Part shown: piece by piece, positions 63,292-64,000 of the stretch | Layout: the number at the start of each line of letters is the position of its first letter | How positions within the stretch are numbered: the stretch's first letter is position 1 | Assembly: GCA_000511875.1 (NCBI GenBank) | Contig: AZIN01000003.1 | Location: forward strand, 211,034-275,033 | Source: Gammaproteobacteria bacterium MOLA455 | GTDB lineage: Bacteria; Pseudomonadota; Gammaproteobacteria; Pseudomonadales; Porticoccaceae | Reading direction: 5' to 3' | Length of the DNA: 64,000 nt | Position numbers and translations under genes: made by a program | Notes under the pieces: model-generated | Database searches by the model: none | What the model saw: only the letters and a program-made list of their open reading frames with translations | Told to the model about the DNA's origin: nothing

Positions 63292-63786
63292 ATGTTCAAA
63301 GATTTCTCGGTAAAAAGTTTCTTGGTAAAAAGTTTCTTGGTAAAAGGGCCCACAGTGAAAGCATTTTTAGTCAGCCTGATTTTGGTTGGCTGCAGCGGTG
63401 ACACTGGCTACAAATTGATCGATGGCAGCAGTCACAGTTTCAATAATGACCAAGGCAAATATACCCTGGTTAACTATTGGGCCGAATGGTGCCAACCCTG
63501 CCGAGTAGAGGTGCCGGAGCTCAATGAACTGGCTGCTGAGCACGCTGATCAGCTAACTGTTTTAGCGGTCAACTTTGATAATGAGCAGGGCCCTAAGCTC
63601 CTCGAGCAGCTGCAGAAAATCGATATACAGTTCCCGTCGCTGGCAGTAGATCCCCGTGCTAAATGGAGTCTTGAGCGACCCAAGGTGTTGCCCGAGACAC
63701 TGATAATAAATAGTGATGGCGAATTGGTTAAACGTTTAATTGGTCCGCAAACCTTGGAATCGCTGATGGCCTTCATAGTCGAGTGA
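63292..63786 (+). CDS. TlpA-like thioredoxin-fold lipoprotein
   Basis: A 164-residue lipoprotein with a thioredoxin domain: lipobox LILVGC, then YTLVNYWAEWCQPCRVEVPELNELAAEH (active C-x2-C, CQPC) and the cis-Pro region RPKVLPETLII. It probably faces the periplasm and acts as a thiol-disulphide reductase or oxidase. The start at ATG 63292 is seven bases from AAGGTG. Its signal region is preceded by five-residue repeats (DFSVK, SFLVK, SFLVK, GPTVK, AFLVS) from a 15-bp tandem array, making an unusually long basic n-region. Confidence 0.88.
   Translation: MFKDFSVKSFLVKSFLVKGPTVKAFLVSLILVGCSGDTGYKLIDGSSHSFNNDQGKYTLVNYWAEWCQPCRVEVPELNELAAEHADQLTVLAVNFDNEQGPKLLEQLQKIDIQFPSLAVDPRAKWSLERPKVLPETLIINSDGELVKRLIGPQTLESLMAFIVE
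63301..63375 (+). repeat. 15-bp tandem units in the TlpA-like signal region
   Basis: Five 15-bp units from 63301 in frame; units 2 and 3 are identical (AGTTTCTTGGTAAAA). The encoded pentapeptides end in Val-Lys and lie directly before the hydrophobic core, like the FecR array at 3121-3225. Confidence 0.9.
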
Positions 63787-63880
63787 TCTCCGTACCTCAA
63801 GTGGGTATAGGTGCCTGTGCTCCTGCCCTTTAAGCTTCAGATGAGTAAATCACCCCCCGGTATAAAGAGAGAGGTATAGG

Positions 63881-64000
63881 ATGAAAGATCTACGCAAATT
63901 TTACATCAATGGTCAATGGATTGAGCCGTTGCAGGCACATGATCTGGTCGTTGAAAACCCTGCTACAGAAGAGTCTGTGGCTATTATTTCCCTCGGTGCA
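63881..64000 (+). CDS. Aldehyde dehydrogenase family protein (5' part only)
   Basis: The first 40 codons, cut by the window end. MKDLRKFYINGQWIEPLQAHDL, then VVENPATEESVAIISLGA, is the standard N-terminal strand of NAD(P)-dependent aldehyde dehydrogenases (FYINGxW ... NPATxE). GAGAGAGG lies upstream. The specificity cannot be judged. Confidence 0.85.
   Translation, partial: MKDLRKFYINGQWIEPLQAHDLVVENPATEESVAIISLGA

Overview
The window is chromosomal DNA of a marine-type gammaproteobacterium. This rests on the full RnfABCDGE/RsxABCDGE operon, RNase T, Hda, DUF2066/DUF2069/DUF3014/DUF3108 proteins, MetG next to Mrp/ApbC, a cbb3 oxidase operon with an Anr/FNR box, and two TonB-dependent receptors in nutrient loci. 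Gene content fits the SAR92/Porticoccaceae-Cellvibrionales neighbourhood, but that placement is an inference. No rRNA, tRNA or CRISPR array was seen.

Layout. 1-1.8 kb: pyrC-rnt, minus strand. 2.0-10.9 kb: an uptake locus with a FecI-type ECF sigma factor, a FecR anti-sigma factor, a 17-codon leader ORF, an STN-carrying TonB receptor with a second internal signal peptide and start site, a GPH-type MFS carrier, and an S9 prolyl-oligopeptidase homologue whose nucleophile serine is replaced by Asp. 10.9-16.1 kb: an accessory island with a duplicated Lar-like zinc-ribbon gene (one copy broken next to an IS3-type remnant), an EEP nuclease, and a divergent three-gene cassette (TIGR04255-type protein, HTH protein, unnamed 'SHSCDI' protein). 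16.2-18.3 kb: a formyltransferase-fold protein and argG. 18.4-28.1 kb: ccoNOQP-ccoGHIS, a SafE-like membrane protein and a Yip1-like protein. 28.1-34.5 kb: MscS, CorA, CbpA-CbpM, a shortened second CbpA, a dehydratase remnant, a VOC protein and a ThDP enzyme. 34.5-43.2 kb: rsxABCDGE, metG and mrp. 43.3-44.6 kb: a two-repeat lipoprotein. 44.7-52.1 kb: a sucrose/fructan-type locus (MFS, LacI regulator, TonB receptor, GH68/GH32-like enzyme, ROK fructokinase) with four matching LacI-type operators. 52.4-64 kb: dcd, DUF3014-DUF3108, purMN, DUF2066-hda, sppA, DUF2069-wrbA-arsC, yihY, a TlpA-like lipoprotein and the start of an aldehyde dehydrogenase gene.

How the genes work together. The FecI/FecR/receptor set looks like a surface-signalling uptake system. 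The LacI locus would take a sugar across the outer membrane (receptor) and inner membrane (MFS), cleave it (GH68-like) and phosphorylate the released fructose (ROK kinase). The cco block makes, assembles and loads copper into the high-affinity oxidase. The rsx block is an ion-pumping or SoxR-reducing electron-transfer complex.

The most unusual features are: (1) many short tandem duplications, mostly 12, 14, 15 or 18 bp, placed exactly on stop codons, on start codons, or just before membrane segments of otherwise ordinary genes; (2) the TIGR04255/HTH/SHSCDI cassette beside an EEP nuclease; and (3) the fused receptor with a plausible internal start and the serine-less S9 protein in its locus.
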